Below are positions 14,777 through 23,320 of a stretch of DNA of 33,420 nucleotides, one piece after another (position 1 is the first letter of the stretch; the number at the start of each line of letters is the position of its first letter). The notes under the pieces are model-generated. The model made no database searches, was not told the DNA's origin, and saw only the letters and a program-made list of their open reading frames with translations. The stretch is from an uncultured Ilumatobacter sp. Its GTDB lineage: Bacteria; Actinomycetota; Acidimicrobiia; Acidimicrobiales; Ilumatobacteraceae. The stretch lies in assembly GCA_905182555.1 (NCBI GenBank), contig CAJJBX010000025.1, positions 1 through 33,420 of the forward strand, given 5' to 3'. A program made the translations under genes and the position numbers.

Positions 14777-17058
14777 TCACTGTGCGGCTTGGATGGCCTG
14801 CCAGACGCGCTCGGCGGTGGCGGGCATGTCGATGTGCTTGACACCGAGGTAGCTGACAGCATCGATGACGGCCGACTGCACTGCTGGCGTGGAACCAATC
14901 GTGCCGGATTCGCCGATGCCCTTGACGCCGAGCGGGTTGACAAACGTCGGGGTCTCCATGTGGATGACCTCGAAGCTCGGCAGTTCGGCGGCCGAGATCA
15001 TGCCGTAGTCGGCAAGGTTCGAGGTGATTGGGTTGCCGTCCTCGTCGTAACGCACTTCTTCGAGCAGAGCCTGCGCGGCGCCCTGTGCGATACCGCCGTG
15101 AATCTGTCCGTCGAGCAGCAGCGGGTTGACTACGCGGCCAGCGTCGTCGCAGGCGATTTGGCGCAGGTGCTTGACCTGGCCGGTGCCGGTGTCGACTTCG
15201 ACCACCGCGATGTGGGCGCCGAATGGGAACGTCGGCATGTCGGCGACGAATGTCGTGGTCAGGGTCATCTCATCGCCCTGCTGCTTGGCAGCGATGGCGA
15301 TTTCGGACCAGGTTTTGGACACGGCGGGCGTACCGGCGACGTGGAACTTGCCGGTCTCGGTGTCGAGCACCACGTCGGCTTCGTCGGCCTCGAGCATTTG
15401 TGCTGCGACCTTCTTGGCCTTCTCAGCAATTTCGGCGCCGGCCTGTTGAGCGCCGCCACGGTGATGCCTGCGCCCATGGTTCCGCCGCCCACCGGAACAC
15501 GATCGGTGTCACCAAAGACGAGCGTCATATCTTCGATCGGGATGCCGGTCTGCTCGCTGGCGAGCATCGACCATGCGGTGTCGTGCCCCTGGCCCTGCGG
15601 CGTGGTGCCGGTGTAGACGGTGGCGGTGCCATCGTCGTTGATCTCGATTTTGGCGTCTTCCTGCTTTGGGTCGACGCCGCCGGTGATCTCGACGTAGACG
15701 CACACGCCGATGCCGAGCTGCTTGTCTGCGCCGGACTCGCGGCGGGCGGCCTGCTCGGCGCGAAGGTTGCTGTATTCAGAGGCCTCGATTGCTTTGTCGA
15801 GCGCACCTTCGAAGTCACCGACGTCGTAAACCTGTCCAATGGACGTGGTGTACGGGTCCATGAACTTGGGGATCAGGTTCATGCGACGGACATCGACTGG
15901 GTCCATGCCGACTTCGCCAGCAAAGAGGTCCATTGCCCGCTCAATTGCCGCCGTGGCTTCGGGGCGACCGGCGCCGCGGTACGCAGTGATCGGCGTTGTG
16001 TTGGTGACGACCGATGTGGTGCGCACCTCGATGTTCGGGATGTCGTAGACGGCAGCGGCCATTGGACGGGTGAAGAACGGGGCGAGGATGGTGCCCATGC
16101 CAACGAAGGCACCGCAGTCTTGGATGCCGTGCAACTGGTAGTGCGTGACGTCGCCCGCTTTGGTGCCGCCCATGGTGACGTATTGCAGCTGCGCGCGGCC
16201 GTGGCCGAGCATCATCATTGATTCGCTGCGGGTCTCACGCCAGCGAACTGGCCGGTTGAGTTCTTTGGCGAGCGTGCCGAGCAGCATCTCTTCGGGGTAG
16301 GAGTCGATTTTGGCGCCGAAGCCACCGCCCACGTCGGGGGTGATGATCCGCAGGTCACCGTCTTCGCAACCGTTGGCAGCAACGAATGCAGTCTTGGCGC
16401 CCTGCGCGTGTTGCGAGGAGACCCACTGGGTGAGGCGACCTTCGTGCCACACCGCTGCTGACGCGCGGACTTCGAGTGGGCACGGCGCGACGCGCTGGTT
16501 CATGAAGCGGCCGCTGATGACGACTTCGCAGTCTTTGAAGAACTCGTCGGTGTCGCTGTTCTCGGGCAAGCCAAGCGCAGTCGTGTCGAATACGGCGTTA
16601 CTGCCGGCCGCGTCGTAGATGAGGGTCTCAGAAGCGAGCGCGCCTTCGAGGTCGATCAACGTCGGGAGGAAGTCAACGTCGGCGAAGATCATCTCGGCAG
16701 CATCGGTTGCCTGCTGCAGCGTTTCCGCGACGACCACAGCGATCGGCTCACCGACGTGACGGACCTTGTCGCTGGCGAGCAACGTGCGCGCTGCTGCAGG
16801 GTTGAAGGGCGAAGGGATTGGTTCGAGTCCGAGCGACTCGGCGGTGTGCACGGCGAGCACACCGGGCATTCCGACTGCGCCCTCGATGTCGATCGACAAG
16901 ATCGTGCCGTGGGCAACTGCGGACCGGGCGTAGACAGCCTGGGCCGCACCAACGAGGCGGGGATCGCTGACGTCGTCGGCATAGATGCCGCCCGTTGTCA
17001 GGAACTTTGGATCTTCTTTGCGCTGAACGCGATTACCAAGAATGCTGCCACCAGCCAC
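14777..17058 (-). CDS. coxL: form II CO-dehydrogenase-like Mo subunit (CoxL), one frameshift
   Basis: This is the large, molybdopterin-binding subunit of a Mo hydroxylase. From GTG 17058 (after AGGGG) it reads GNRVQRKEDPKFLTTGGIYADD, cleaved here into its familiar parts: DVGGGFGAK near residue 256, the active-site loop AYRGAGR at 359-365 (15984-15964), TTPQGQGHDTAWSM, and NPLGVKGIGESGTIGSTP with the catalytic Glu. AYRGAGR marks form II; true CO oxidisers of form I have AYxCSFR, so the substrate is unproven. One base is missing near 15470-15477, after GGGTMG. Restoring it gives 760 aa, close to the usual 780-800. No coxS or coxM lies beside it; those are at 5973-7634. It is followed by the HD and MDR genes. 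Confidence 0.88.
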
Positions 17059-17115
17059 GTGAACCCCTGTCGTGGATCGATGGGAGCCTCGGTCGTGAGA
17101 CCCCCTGTGACATAC

Positions 17116-17121
17116 AACCTA
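17116..17121 (-). promoter_or_regulatory. -10-like TAGGTT upstream of coxL
   Basis: TAGGTT on the minus strand overlaps the ftsB stop codon (TAG, 17121-17119) and lies about 57 nt before the coxL GTG. The same hexamer, preceded by C, occurs upstream of the BMP lipoprotein gene and its ATPase. The -35 is not convincing. Confidence 0.35.
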
Positions 17122-17616
17122 GTCGGCGAGGGCGGGCGCAGGTCCAGCTGAGCGGGCAGCAAAGATCTGACTGACCACGTTGTACGGCCAGCCGTCAGGA
17201 AGCTCGGAGGGCAGCGGCGGCGTCGGGAGCACAGACAATCGCTTTTCGCCGATGATCACGAAACCGATCTCTTCTCGAGCGGCTTCCCTGACGCCGTCGT
17301 CGGTTTTCAACCGGTTGACTTCGGCAGCAAGTTGGCCATTGATTCGTTGGAGTTCGTCAAGCTGGTTCTGGCGCTGCACGAGGTCGACGTCTTGGTCTTG
17401 CCACGTTCCAATCGGCAGGACAAACACCGCAGCAGCCATGGTGCCAACGACGATCAGGGCCGCCAGCCCAGCGAAAAGGGCAAACTTGGGTCGTCGTGAG
17501 ACGCGCTTCTCGATCGGGATCGATCGGGTGATGTCGCCGAGTCGCGACGAACCGCTTTTGGAGGCAGGCGCCTCGATCTTGGGTCGACGAATCGACGTCG
17601 TTTTGGACCTGCTCAC
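17119..17616 (-). CDS. ftsB: FtsB/DivIC-type septum formation initiator
   Basis: This 165-aa bitopic membrane protein belongs to the divisome. A basic cytoplasmic N terminus (residues 1-44, SRRPKFALF) leads into one transmembrane helix at about 45-68 (LAALIVVGTMAAAVFVLP). A coiled coil follows at about 75-105 (LVQRQNQLDELQRINGQLAA), then the conserved FtsB-like end VREAAREEIGFVIIGEKRL. FtsB/DivIC bridges FtsL and FtsQ and activates septal peptidoglycan synthesis. The N-terminal extension is long, as is usual in actinobacteria. In related genomes it sits near eno; here the flanks are coxL and a gene-poor stretch, so the locus may be rearranged. Confidence 0.9.
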   Translation of the reverse strand: MSRSKTTSIRRPKIEAPASKSGSSRLGDITRSIPIEKRVSRRPKFALFAGLAALIVVGTMAAAVFVLPIGTWQDQDVDLVQRQNQLDELQRINGQLAAEVNRLKTDDGVREAAREEIGFVIIGEKRLSVLPTPPLPSELPDGWPYNVVSQIFAARSAGPAPALAD

Positions 17617-17689
17617 CCGCCCATCATCTCAGGTCGGGTCCCGATTTGCGCGTCAACCTGAGTGAACGTCGCTCGGCTCGCTCGGCACT

Positions 17690-17839
17690 TCAGCTCACGA
17701 GTTGGAAGTGGCCGTCGACGACTTGGAGGTGCACGACGTTTTCTGTCGACTTTCTGGTCGTCGCTGCTTCGACGGCGGTGCGTGCGTCGGGGTGGATTGA
17801 TTGTTTGGGTAGTCGGGCTCGGATGATGTTGGTTCGGGT
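17690..17839 (-). pseudogene. possible 3' remnant of an unidentified gene
   Basis: A minus-strand frame of 49 codons plus TGA reads TRTNIIRARLPKQSIHPDAR, continues AVEAATTRKSTENVV and ends VVDGHFQLVS. It has no start codon, is preceded by TGA, and uses C- and A-ending codons (CGA, CAA, ACA) unlike its neighbours. It looks like the end of a gene, perhaps from a mobile element, but I cannot name it. Confidence 0.3.
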
Positions 17840-17885
17840 GCATTGTCAGGTGGGTGCAGGTGAATTTGGAAGCAGGGTTCAGGTC

Positions 17886-17925
17886 AGGCCAGGCCAGGCC
17901 AGGCCAGGCCAGGCCAGGCCAGGCC
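17886..17925. repeat. (AGGCC)8 microsatellite
   Basis: Eight perfect AGGCC units, preceded by one AGGTC variant, lie between the possible remnant and the DMT transporter gene. A 5-bp unit would shift any frame crossing it and is prone to slippage. Confidence 0.95.
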
Positions 17926-18063
17926 CTGTGTCCCAGTGGCGCTGCGCCGGGTCTGGATCGGGCCTCCCCAACGGAACTCTCTCGATTCCCCCGCCATCGC
18001 CGAGTCGGAGTTCACCGTCATTGGTGGCTCGATGCAAGAACTCGTCGACGCGAAGGTGGGTGG

Positions 18064-18954
18064 TCAGCCGAAGGCGATGACGCCGATGACGCCGGCCAGG
18101 ACGAGGGCGCTCGCGGCGTATTCGCTGCGTTCGTGATGTTCATGCAGCCAGAACACAGAAATCGCAAAAGCCATGAGCAGCTCGACCTGGCCGAGCGTGC
18201 GGACCTTGGTGGCATTCGTGAGCGTGACCGCGGTGGCCCAGCCAGCCGAGCCGGCGACGCTCAGAATGCCAACGGGGAGTGCAGCACGCCAGTTGCGGTA
18301 GACGGCGGCCAGCTCGCTCCGGTTCGTTGCCGCGAGCTGGGATCCGTTGATCACCGTCTGGATGCCGAGCATGACCGTCAGGGTGAGTACGGCACGATGC
18401 CAAATCGGCGCATCACCGAGTGAGTTCGAGGCGGCTCTGATCCCGACGGCGGCGACGGCAAATCCGGCCGCGGCGAGGACGCCCATGAGCGCCGCTGGGT
18501 CGCCCGCACTCGACAGAACGGTTCGTAATCCGCCGCGCGCAGCGAGCCAGGCGACGCCGATCATGCAGAGGACCACTGCCACCCAACCCAGCGGCGCCAG
18601 TGGTTCGCCGAGCGCAACGGCCGACACAATCGCGACAAGCACGATTTCGGTCTTGGCGTAGACCGTGCCGATCGCAAAGTCGCGCAGATCGAACGACTTC
18701 AGCAGCGCCAACGTGCCGCCGATTTGTGCGATTCCGGCGCCGGCGATGATCGGCCAGAACCGCAGCGGGATGTCCGGAAGCCCGCGCCGGCTGATCGCGT
18801 ACGTTGCAACCGCTGCGACGAGCGCGAGCGGAAAGCCGTAGGCGTAGCGGACGTAACCAGCAGCGTTGACGCTCAGGATTGAGCGCAGCTGATGCTGTCG
18901 CGACGTACGCAGAATCTGGAACGTCGCTGCCGCCAGCGTGATCGGCACCCACAT
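18064..18954 (-). CDS. EamA/DMT-family transporter
   Basis: This 296-aa protein has about ten hydrophobic helices in two EamA-type halves. It begins MWVPITLAAATFQILRTSRQ; typical segments are GYVRYAYGFPLALVAAVATY, KTEIVLVAIVSAVALGEPLA and GWVAVVLCMIGVAWLAARGG in the first half and LMGVLAAAGFAVAAVGIRA, VGILSVAGSAGWATAVTL and AASALVLAGVIGVIAFG in the second. The family exports or imports metabolites such as amino acids, nucleosides or sugars; the substrate is not evident. The glutamate in ALGEPL and the KTE near it are the usual conserved points. An inverted repeat (18961-18977) sits just upstream of the start. Confidence 0.88.
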   Translation of the reverse strand: MWVPITLAAATFQILRTSRQHQLRSILSVNAAGYVRYAYGFPLALVAAVATYAISRRGLPDIPLRFWPIIAGAGIAQIGGTLALLKSFDLRDFAIGTVYAKTEIVLVAIVSAVALGEPLAPLGWVAVVLCMIGVAWLAARGGLRTVLSSAGDPAALMGVLAAAGFAVAAVGIRAASNSLGDAPIWHRAVLTLTVMLGIQTVINGSQLAATNRSELAAVYRNWRAALPVGILSVAGSAGWATAVTLTNATKVRTLGQVELLMAFAISVFWLHEHHERSEYAASALVLAGVIGVIAFG

Positions 18955-18960
18955 GTCAAT

Positions 18961-18977
18961 GTCTCAAAATACGAGAC
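18961..18977 (-). promoter_or_regulatory. possible operator before the DMT gene
   Basis: GTCTC-GTATTTT-GAGAC on the minus strand is a 5-bp inverted repeat around an AT-rich core that also contains TATTTT, a possible -10. It ends 6 nt before the ATG at 18954. A repressor bound here would block transcription or initiation. This is a short motif and could be chance. Confidence 0.35.
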
Positions 18978-19042
18978 GAATAATCCGACATCTGGACACC
19001 TGAAGATCTTATGTGGCAAGTGCCGCGGTGCCGACCTGCAAG

Positions 19043-20497
19043 TCAGGTCGGAGAGACGGGATACCAGGTGTCGTCGTTGACCAGGATGCTGTCGGCCTCG
19101 GTGGGGCCCCAGGAGCCGCGGAAGTACGGGTGGATGGTCCCGCCGTTATCGAGTGCTGGCTGGACGATGCGCCAGGTGCCTTCGACAACGTCTTGCCGCG
19201 CGAAGCGACGCAGCGATCCCTGCAACGCATCATCGAGCAACCGCTCGTACGCGTCTTGTCGCTCACCGAGGGCAGCTGCGAAGTCGACGTTGACGTCGAT
19301 CTCTTCGCTGTCCATATTCGGGCCGGGGGTCTTGGCCTGCAGGGCGAATGTAACGCCGTCGTTCTTGCCGAGACGCAACCTGATCAGGTTGCGTCCGGGT
19401 GGGGGCCCACCGGCCTCGTCGAACAGCATCCGCGGCGGATCGCGCAGTTCAATCACGACCTCGGTTGCGTCCTGTTCGAGCGCTTTGCCGACGCGGACGT
19501 ACCACGGGACGCCGGCCCAGCGCCACGAATCGATCTCGAGGCGTGCCGCCGCGAACGTTTCGACTTCAGTCCCGTCTGTCACACCTGGCTCGTCTCGATA
19601 GCCGACGTACTGTCCGCGTACGAGTGCGTTGCAGTCCATTGGCCGCATGGCGGCGAAGACCTTGGCTTTCTCGTCCTGCAGGAATCCACTATCAGCACCG
19701 GCGGGTGGTTCCATCGCCAAGAGCGCGATGACCTGCAGAAGATGATTTTGGAAGACGTCGCGTATTGCGCCGACTGAGTCGTAGAACGAACCGCGCCCCT
19801 CGACGCCGATCTCCTCGGACATCGTGACCTGCACGCTGCGCACGTAGTTGCGGTTCCAGACCGGTTCGAGCAGCGTGTTGGCGAAGCGGAACACCAGGAC
19901 GTCTTCGACCGCTTCCTTACCGAGGTAATGGTCGATCCGGAAGATGTGATCTTCGGGGAAGATCGAGTGCAGCGTCTTGTTCAATTCGACGGCAGATGCA
20001 TAGTCGCGGCCGAACGGCTTCTCAACAACGATGCGGCCGCGGTGGTGGAGATCGACAGATGCGAGCTTCTCTGCCACCATCGGGAACAGCGACGGCGGGA
20101 TTGCCATGTAGTAGACGGCGACCTCGGAATCGTGCTTGTCGAGCATCGACTTCAGGTCGTTCCACGTCGACTCGTCGGCGTAGTTGCCCTGCACCAGATC
20201 GAGCCGGTCGCACAGCGCGTCGATCACCGAGAGGTCGGCATTGTCGACATGGTTTTTGATCGATTCGCGGGCGTGGGCCCGGAAGTCGTCGGCGCTCCAG
20301 TCGCTGCGCGCCACGCCGATGACGGCAACGTCGAGCGAGCCTGAATGTTGCAGGTGATAAAGCGCCGGAAAAAGCTTGCGCTTGGCGAGGTCGCCCGTTG
20401 CGCCGAAGAGGACAAGTGCGTCAGCGGTCGGCTGGTGGGGGTTGATCTGCGCTGTATCGACGTGGGCGAGAGGCGGCGCTGTGGTTTCGTTGCTCAT
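19043..20497 (-). CDS. zwf: glucose-6-phosphate 1-dehydrogenase
   Basis: This 484-aa enzyme commits glucose-6-phosphate to the oxidative pentose phosphate pathway, forming 6-phosphogluconolactone and a reduced nicotinamide cofactor. It shows the N-terminal cofactor motif VLFGATGDLAKRKLFPALY at about residues 28-46, VVEKPFGRD, the substrate signature RIDHYLGKE at about 187-195, and a complete C-terminal domain (GSWGPTEADSILVNDDTWYP). The start ATG 20497 is chosen because it lies 6 nt after GGAAAG and overlaps the gnd stop as ATGA; the open frame upstream is only the shadow of gnd. Length is normal. It is translated from the same message as gnd. Confidence 0.97.
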   Translation of the reverse strand: MSNETTAPPLAHVDTAQINPHQPTADALVLFGATGDLAKRKLFPALYHLQHSGSLDVAVIGVARSDWSADDFRAHARESIKNHVDNADLSVIDALCDRLDLVQGNYADESTWNDLKSMLDKHDSEVAVYYMAIPPSLFPMVAEKLASVDLHHRGRIVVEKPFGRDYASAVELNKTLHSIFPEDHIFRIDHYLGKEAVEDVLVFRFANTLLEPVWNRNYVRSVQVTMSEEIGVEGRGSFYDSVGAIRDVFQNHLLQVIALLAMEPPAGADSGFLQDEKAKVFAAMRPMDCNALVRGQYVGYRDEPGVTDGTEVETFAAARLEIDSWRWAGVPWYVRVGKALEQDATEVVIELRDPPRMLFDEAGGPPPGRNLIRLRLGKNDGVTFALQAKTPGPNMDSEEIDVNVDFAAALGERQDAYERLLDDALQGSLRRFARQDVVEGTWRIVQPALDNGGTIHPYFRGSWGPTEADSILVNDDTWYPVSPT

Positions 20498-21537
20498 CGT
20501 GTGCTTTCCTTGCTCTCCTTGTGCCCGCCGAAGCCGGCACGCATGGCTGACAGGACCTTGTCGGCGACGTCGCTGCGACCCCGGCTCGAGAATCGTTGGT
20601 AGAGCGCAGCGGAAAGGACCGGCACGGGGACGCCTTCGTCGATCGCCGCGTTGATGGTCCAGCGACCCTCGCCGGAATCGCTGACGTGGCCGGAGTACTC
20701 GGCGAGTTCGCCGTCGATTTGGTACGCCTCGGCGGTGAGGTCGAGCAGCCACGAGGTGATCACTGAACCGCGGCGCCACACTTCGGTGACCTTGGGGATG
20801 TCGATGTCGTACTGGTAGTACTCGGCTGCCTCGAGGGGTGCGGTCTCGGCGTCGACTTCATGATCGATCTTGCCGATGTTCGCCTTGGCGAGCACGTTGA
20901 TGCCTTCGGCGTAGGCGGCCATCAACCCGTACTCGATGCCGTTGTGGACCATCTTGACGAAATGGCCAGCGCCGCTTGGTCCGCAATGCAGCCAGCCGCG
21001 TTCTTCGGGGGCGATGTCGCCGGTGCGGCCGGGGGTGCGGTCGGCGCCTTCGACGCCGGGGGCGAGTGTGTCGAACACCGACTCGAGTCGGCCGACGGCG
21101 GTGTCGTCGCCGCCGATCATCAGGCAGTAGCCGCGCTCGAGGCCGAGGATGCCGCCGCTCGTGCCGACGTCGACGTAGTGGATGTTCTTGTCGGCGAGTT
21201 CCTTCGAGCGGTCGACGTCGAGGTGGTACCAGGAGTTGCCCCCATCGATGATCGTGTCGTCTTCGTCGAGGAGTGGAACAAGCTGTTCGAGCGTGCCGCC
21301 GACGTACGCGGCTGGCACCATGATCCAGACGGAACGCGGTGCTTCGAGCTTGCTGACGAGTTCTTCGAGCGAGCGGGCGCCCACGGCGCCTTCACCCTCC
21401 AATTCGGCGATCGGATCTTCGTTGACGTCGTACGCCACGCAAGTGTGGCCGTCGGCCATGAGGCGGCGAACCATGTTCGCCCCCATACGGCCGAGGCCGA
21501 CCATGCCGAGTTGTGCGACCTGTTTCGTTTCGCTCAT
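20494..21537 (-). CDS. gnd: 6-phosphogluconate dehydrogenase, short (probably NAD-type) form
   Basis: This 347-aa decarboxylating dehydrogenase converts 6-phosphogluconate to ribulose-5-phosphate. It shows Rossmann GLGRMG at residues 14-19, the substrate motif YVDVGTSGGILGLERGYCLMIGG near 115-137 (split by function into GTSGG and MIGG), HCGPSGAGHFVKMVHNGIEYG, and SGEGRW. It is about 120 residues shorter than classical Gnd and matches the short YqeC/GntZ-like group. At the end of beta-2 it has CVAYDVNED with Asp37, which favours NAD+, whereas NADP+ enzymes carry N-R-T there. The cofactor is an inference. Its stop overlaps the zwf start. A 13-bp palindrome lies 64 nt upstream. Confidence 0.94.
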   Translation of the reverse strand: MSETKQVAQLGMVGLGRMGANMVRRLMADGHTCVAYDVNEDPIAELEGEGAVGARSLEELVSKLEAPRSVWIMVPAAYVGGTLEQLVPLLDEDDTIIDGGNSWYHLDVDRSKELADKNIHYVDVGTSGGILGLERGYCLMIGGDDTAVGRLESVFDTLAPGVEGADRTPGRTGDIAPEERGWLHCGPSGAGHFVKMVHNGIEYGLMAAYAEGINVLAKANIGKIDHEVDAETAPLEAAEYYQYDIDIPKVTEVWRRGSVITSWLLDLTAEAYQIDGELAEYSGHVSDSGEGRWTINAAIDEGVPVPVLSAALYQRFSSRGRSDVADKVLSAMRAGFGGHKESKESTR

Positions 21538-21600
21538 GGCACAGGTTGCCACGAAGATTTCCGCATTGGCCCGTTGCCAACTTGAGTCACCCGAAAGTCT

Positions 21601-21613
21601 CACGAAATTCGTG
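21601..21613. promoter_or_regulatory. 13-bp palindrome upstream of gnd
   Basis: CACGAA-A-TTCGTG is a perfect inverted repeat 64 nt before the gnd ATG, in the 131-bp gap between gnd and the preceding gene. It could be an operator of the gnd-zwf operon. No -35/-10 pair is clear around it. Confidence 0.3.
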
Positions 21614-21668
21614 CACGCAAGATCCGCGTTGTCCGCCGTCGTAAATTCGACTGTTGTCGCAACGGCAC

Positions 21669-23320
21669 TCAACTTTTGGTCCGCCTACCATTCTCTTTGA
21701 GGCGGGTCATGTCGCCGTTGCCTGCGAACTGCTTCCACAGCGAATCGAGGGCGGGGATGCTGTTCGCGATCAGGTTGTCAAGGTCGTGGATGAGGCCCTC
21801 CCCAATTGCCCCGTCTGGCTTGCTGGCAATAGCGTCGAGCCGCCTGCCGACTTCGGCCCACTGCTCGGGCGACACGCGGTCGACCGCCAGGTCGGCGTGG
21901 GCGTCAGGATGGTCGTGCACGTACCGCAAGACCGAGAGTTGGATGCCGCGGTAGGTAGTGGAGCCAAACGACATGTCGACGATGTCGTCGGGCGCTCCCT
22001 TGGAACCCAGGTCCATCGCACTGGAGACCGCTTGACTGACGACGGTCCGGGTGACCACACCAACACCGGACGCCGACATCCAGGAGCCAGCGCCGAAACC
22101 AATGAGGTCACCAATTCGCTGTCGACGTGCAGTCTCGGCCGCTGCAGCAAGCGTGAGTTCCGCCTGCTCGTCGTTGAGCCCGTCACGCAAGAGCAGGCCG
22201 AGCCGGGCGATCGATTCCACTCCGGTGCGGTCAACGATAGTGGCCCCCAGATCGTTGATGACGCGATCGGTGTAGGCACCGAGGACGACACCCATCGTGA
22301 CCCTCGCGTCAGCGCCGCGCATCACGGTCCCGAACAGATTGGCGACGGCGTCTCGATCGCCGAGCACCCCGAGCGAATCGCCGCTATCGATGTGAATTCG
22401 GATGGCGTCGTTATCGATACCCGCGCCAATGCCGTAGGCCAATGTGGCGACGTAGCCGAACATCGAGTCGGCGACGCCCTGAGCGAGGCCGCGATGGAAG
22501 CCGTCGTCGAACTCTCCATCGGCCAACACGGTCAGGTTTTCGAGCACGCCCCAGCCATCGATCAAACGTGCTCGGTCGGCTTCGATCGCGTCGTAGAGGC
22601 CGGCCCTGACGAAGTCGCGAGCGATGGTCGGGTCGAGTGTTTTGGCGCCAGCGAGCGCGGCGAGCACAGCGCTGTCGCCGAGCAGGTCGAGCGCCGCGGC
22701 GGGGCTGGCCGTCAGGACGTGCAGCATCGCATTCTCGATCGCTTCGACATGCACGCCACTCCACCATCGACCTGACTCGAGGAGGCCCGGCAAGGCGGCC
22801 TGGCTGAAGGCGAGTGGGAAGTCGGCGTGACCGATCGCGACGGCGGCGAGGGGATGCTGATCGATCTCGTCGATGAGGCGGAGGGCGAACCGCTCGTCGA
22901 TCGCCACACGCACTGCGAGTTCGGCCGCAAGGTCGGCGAAGGCGCGCTCGACGTCGCACACAGCGGCGAGCATGAGCTTGCGGCGCACAGAGCCAGAGCT
23001 CGAGTCGGTGCTGCTCGATGAGAAGCTGCCCGACGTCAACGTGCCGCCGCAGACCGAGTGGTTCGACGTCGAGCCCGACGTCGGCGCGCCCGGGCCGCTG
23101 AGCACCGACGAGCTCCAGGTGACCATCGCGTTGCTCGCACGGATAGCCATGATGAGCGGAAGCCACTGGTCTTCGAGGTTGCGGCGAGTGAGGACGACGA
23201 CGCGCATCGCAGGCGCCGCAGCGGGGTCGGAGCTGTGGATCGACAGGAGCTCGCCGATGGAGACGAGCTCGTGTTCAGCGCATCGACGCGTTTCGGCTGA
23301 TATCCGGTTTCGATGCTCAA
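21669..23320 (-). CDS. large unrecognised protein paired with the WXG100-like gene, one frameshift
   Basis: I do not recognise this protein. From TTG 23320 it reads LSIETGYQPKRVDALN, and near 23270 the frame changes to ELVSIGELLSIHSSDPAAAP; adding one base there gives 550 aa. Both frames have G/C-ending codons on their own sides. A Ser/Gly-rich linker (residues about 75-120) separates the N-terminal part from a long, mostly helical, Ala-rich region with GVADSMFGYVATLAYGIGAG, DRDAVANLFGTVMRGADARV and GSWMSASGVGVVTRTVVS. There is no signal peptide. It resembles the large actinobacterial proteins that follow WXG100 genes (DUF6571-like in style, unverified). The start overlaps the stop of the WXG100-like gene, so the pair is coupled. 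Secretion through a type VII system is a guess only. Confidence 0.72.

Larger units (their letters stand above)
17617..18063. other. 447-bp gene-poor stretch
   Basis: No complete gene is convincing here. The stretch holds a possible gene remnant (17690-17839, minus) and an (AGGCC)8 repeat (17886-17925). Beyond the repeat, 17926-18063 shows G/C-ending codons in one minus frame (LTTHLRVDEFLHRATND) but no start and no recognisable family. Confidence 0.6.

Noticed and set aside
14114..15616. 500-codon open frame on the plus strand, antisense to coxL
   Set aside because: It mirrors coxL and the HD gene, whose motifs are unambiguous on the minus strand. The plus reading has no recognisable domain and arises from high-GC codon bias.
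20498..20779. N-terminal extension of zwf
   Set aside because: It overlaps gnd in another frame. The ATG at 20497 has an RBS and the ATGA overlap.
21654..22775. 373-codon plus-strand frame antisense to the 550-aa protein
   Set aside because: No domain, no RBS, and codon third positions favour the minus strand.
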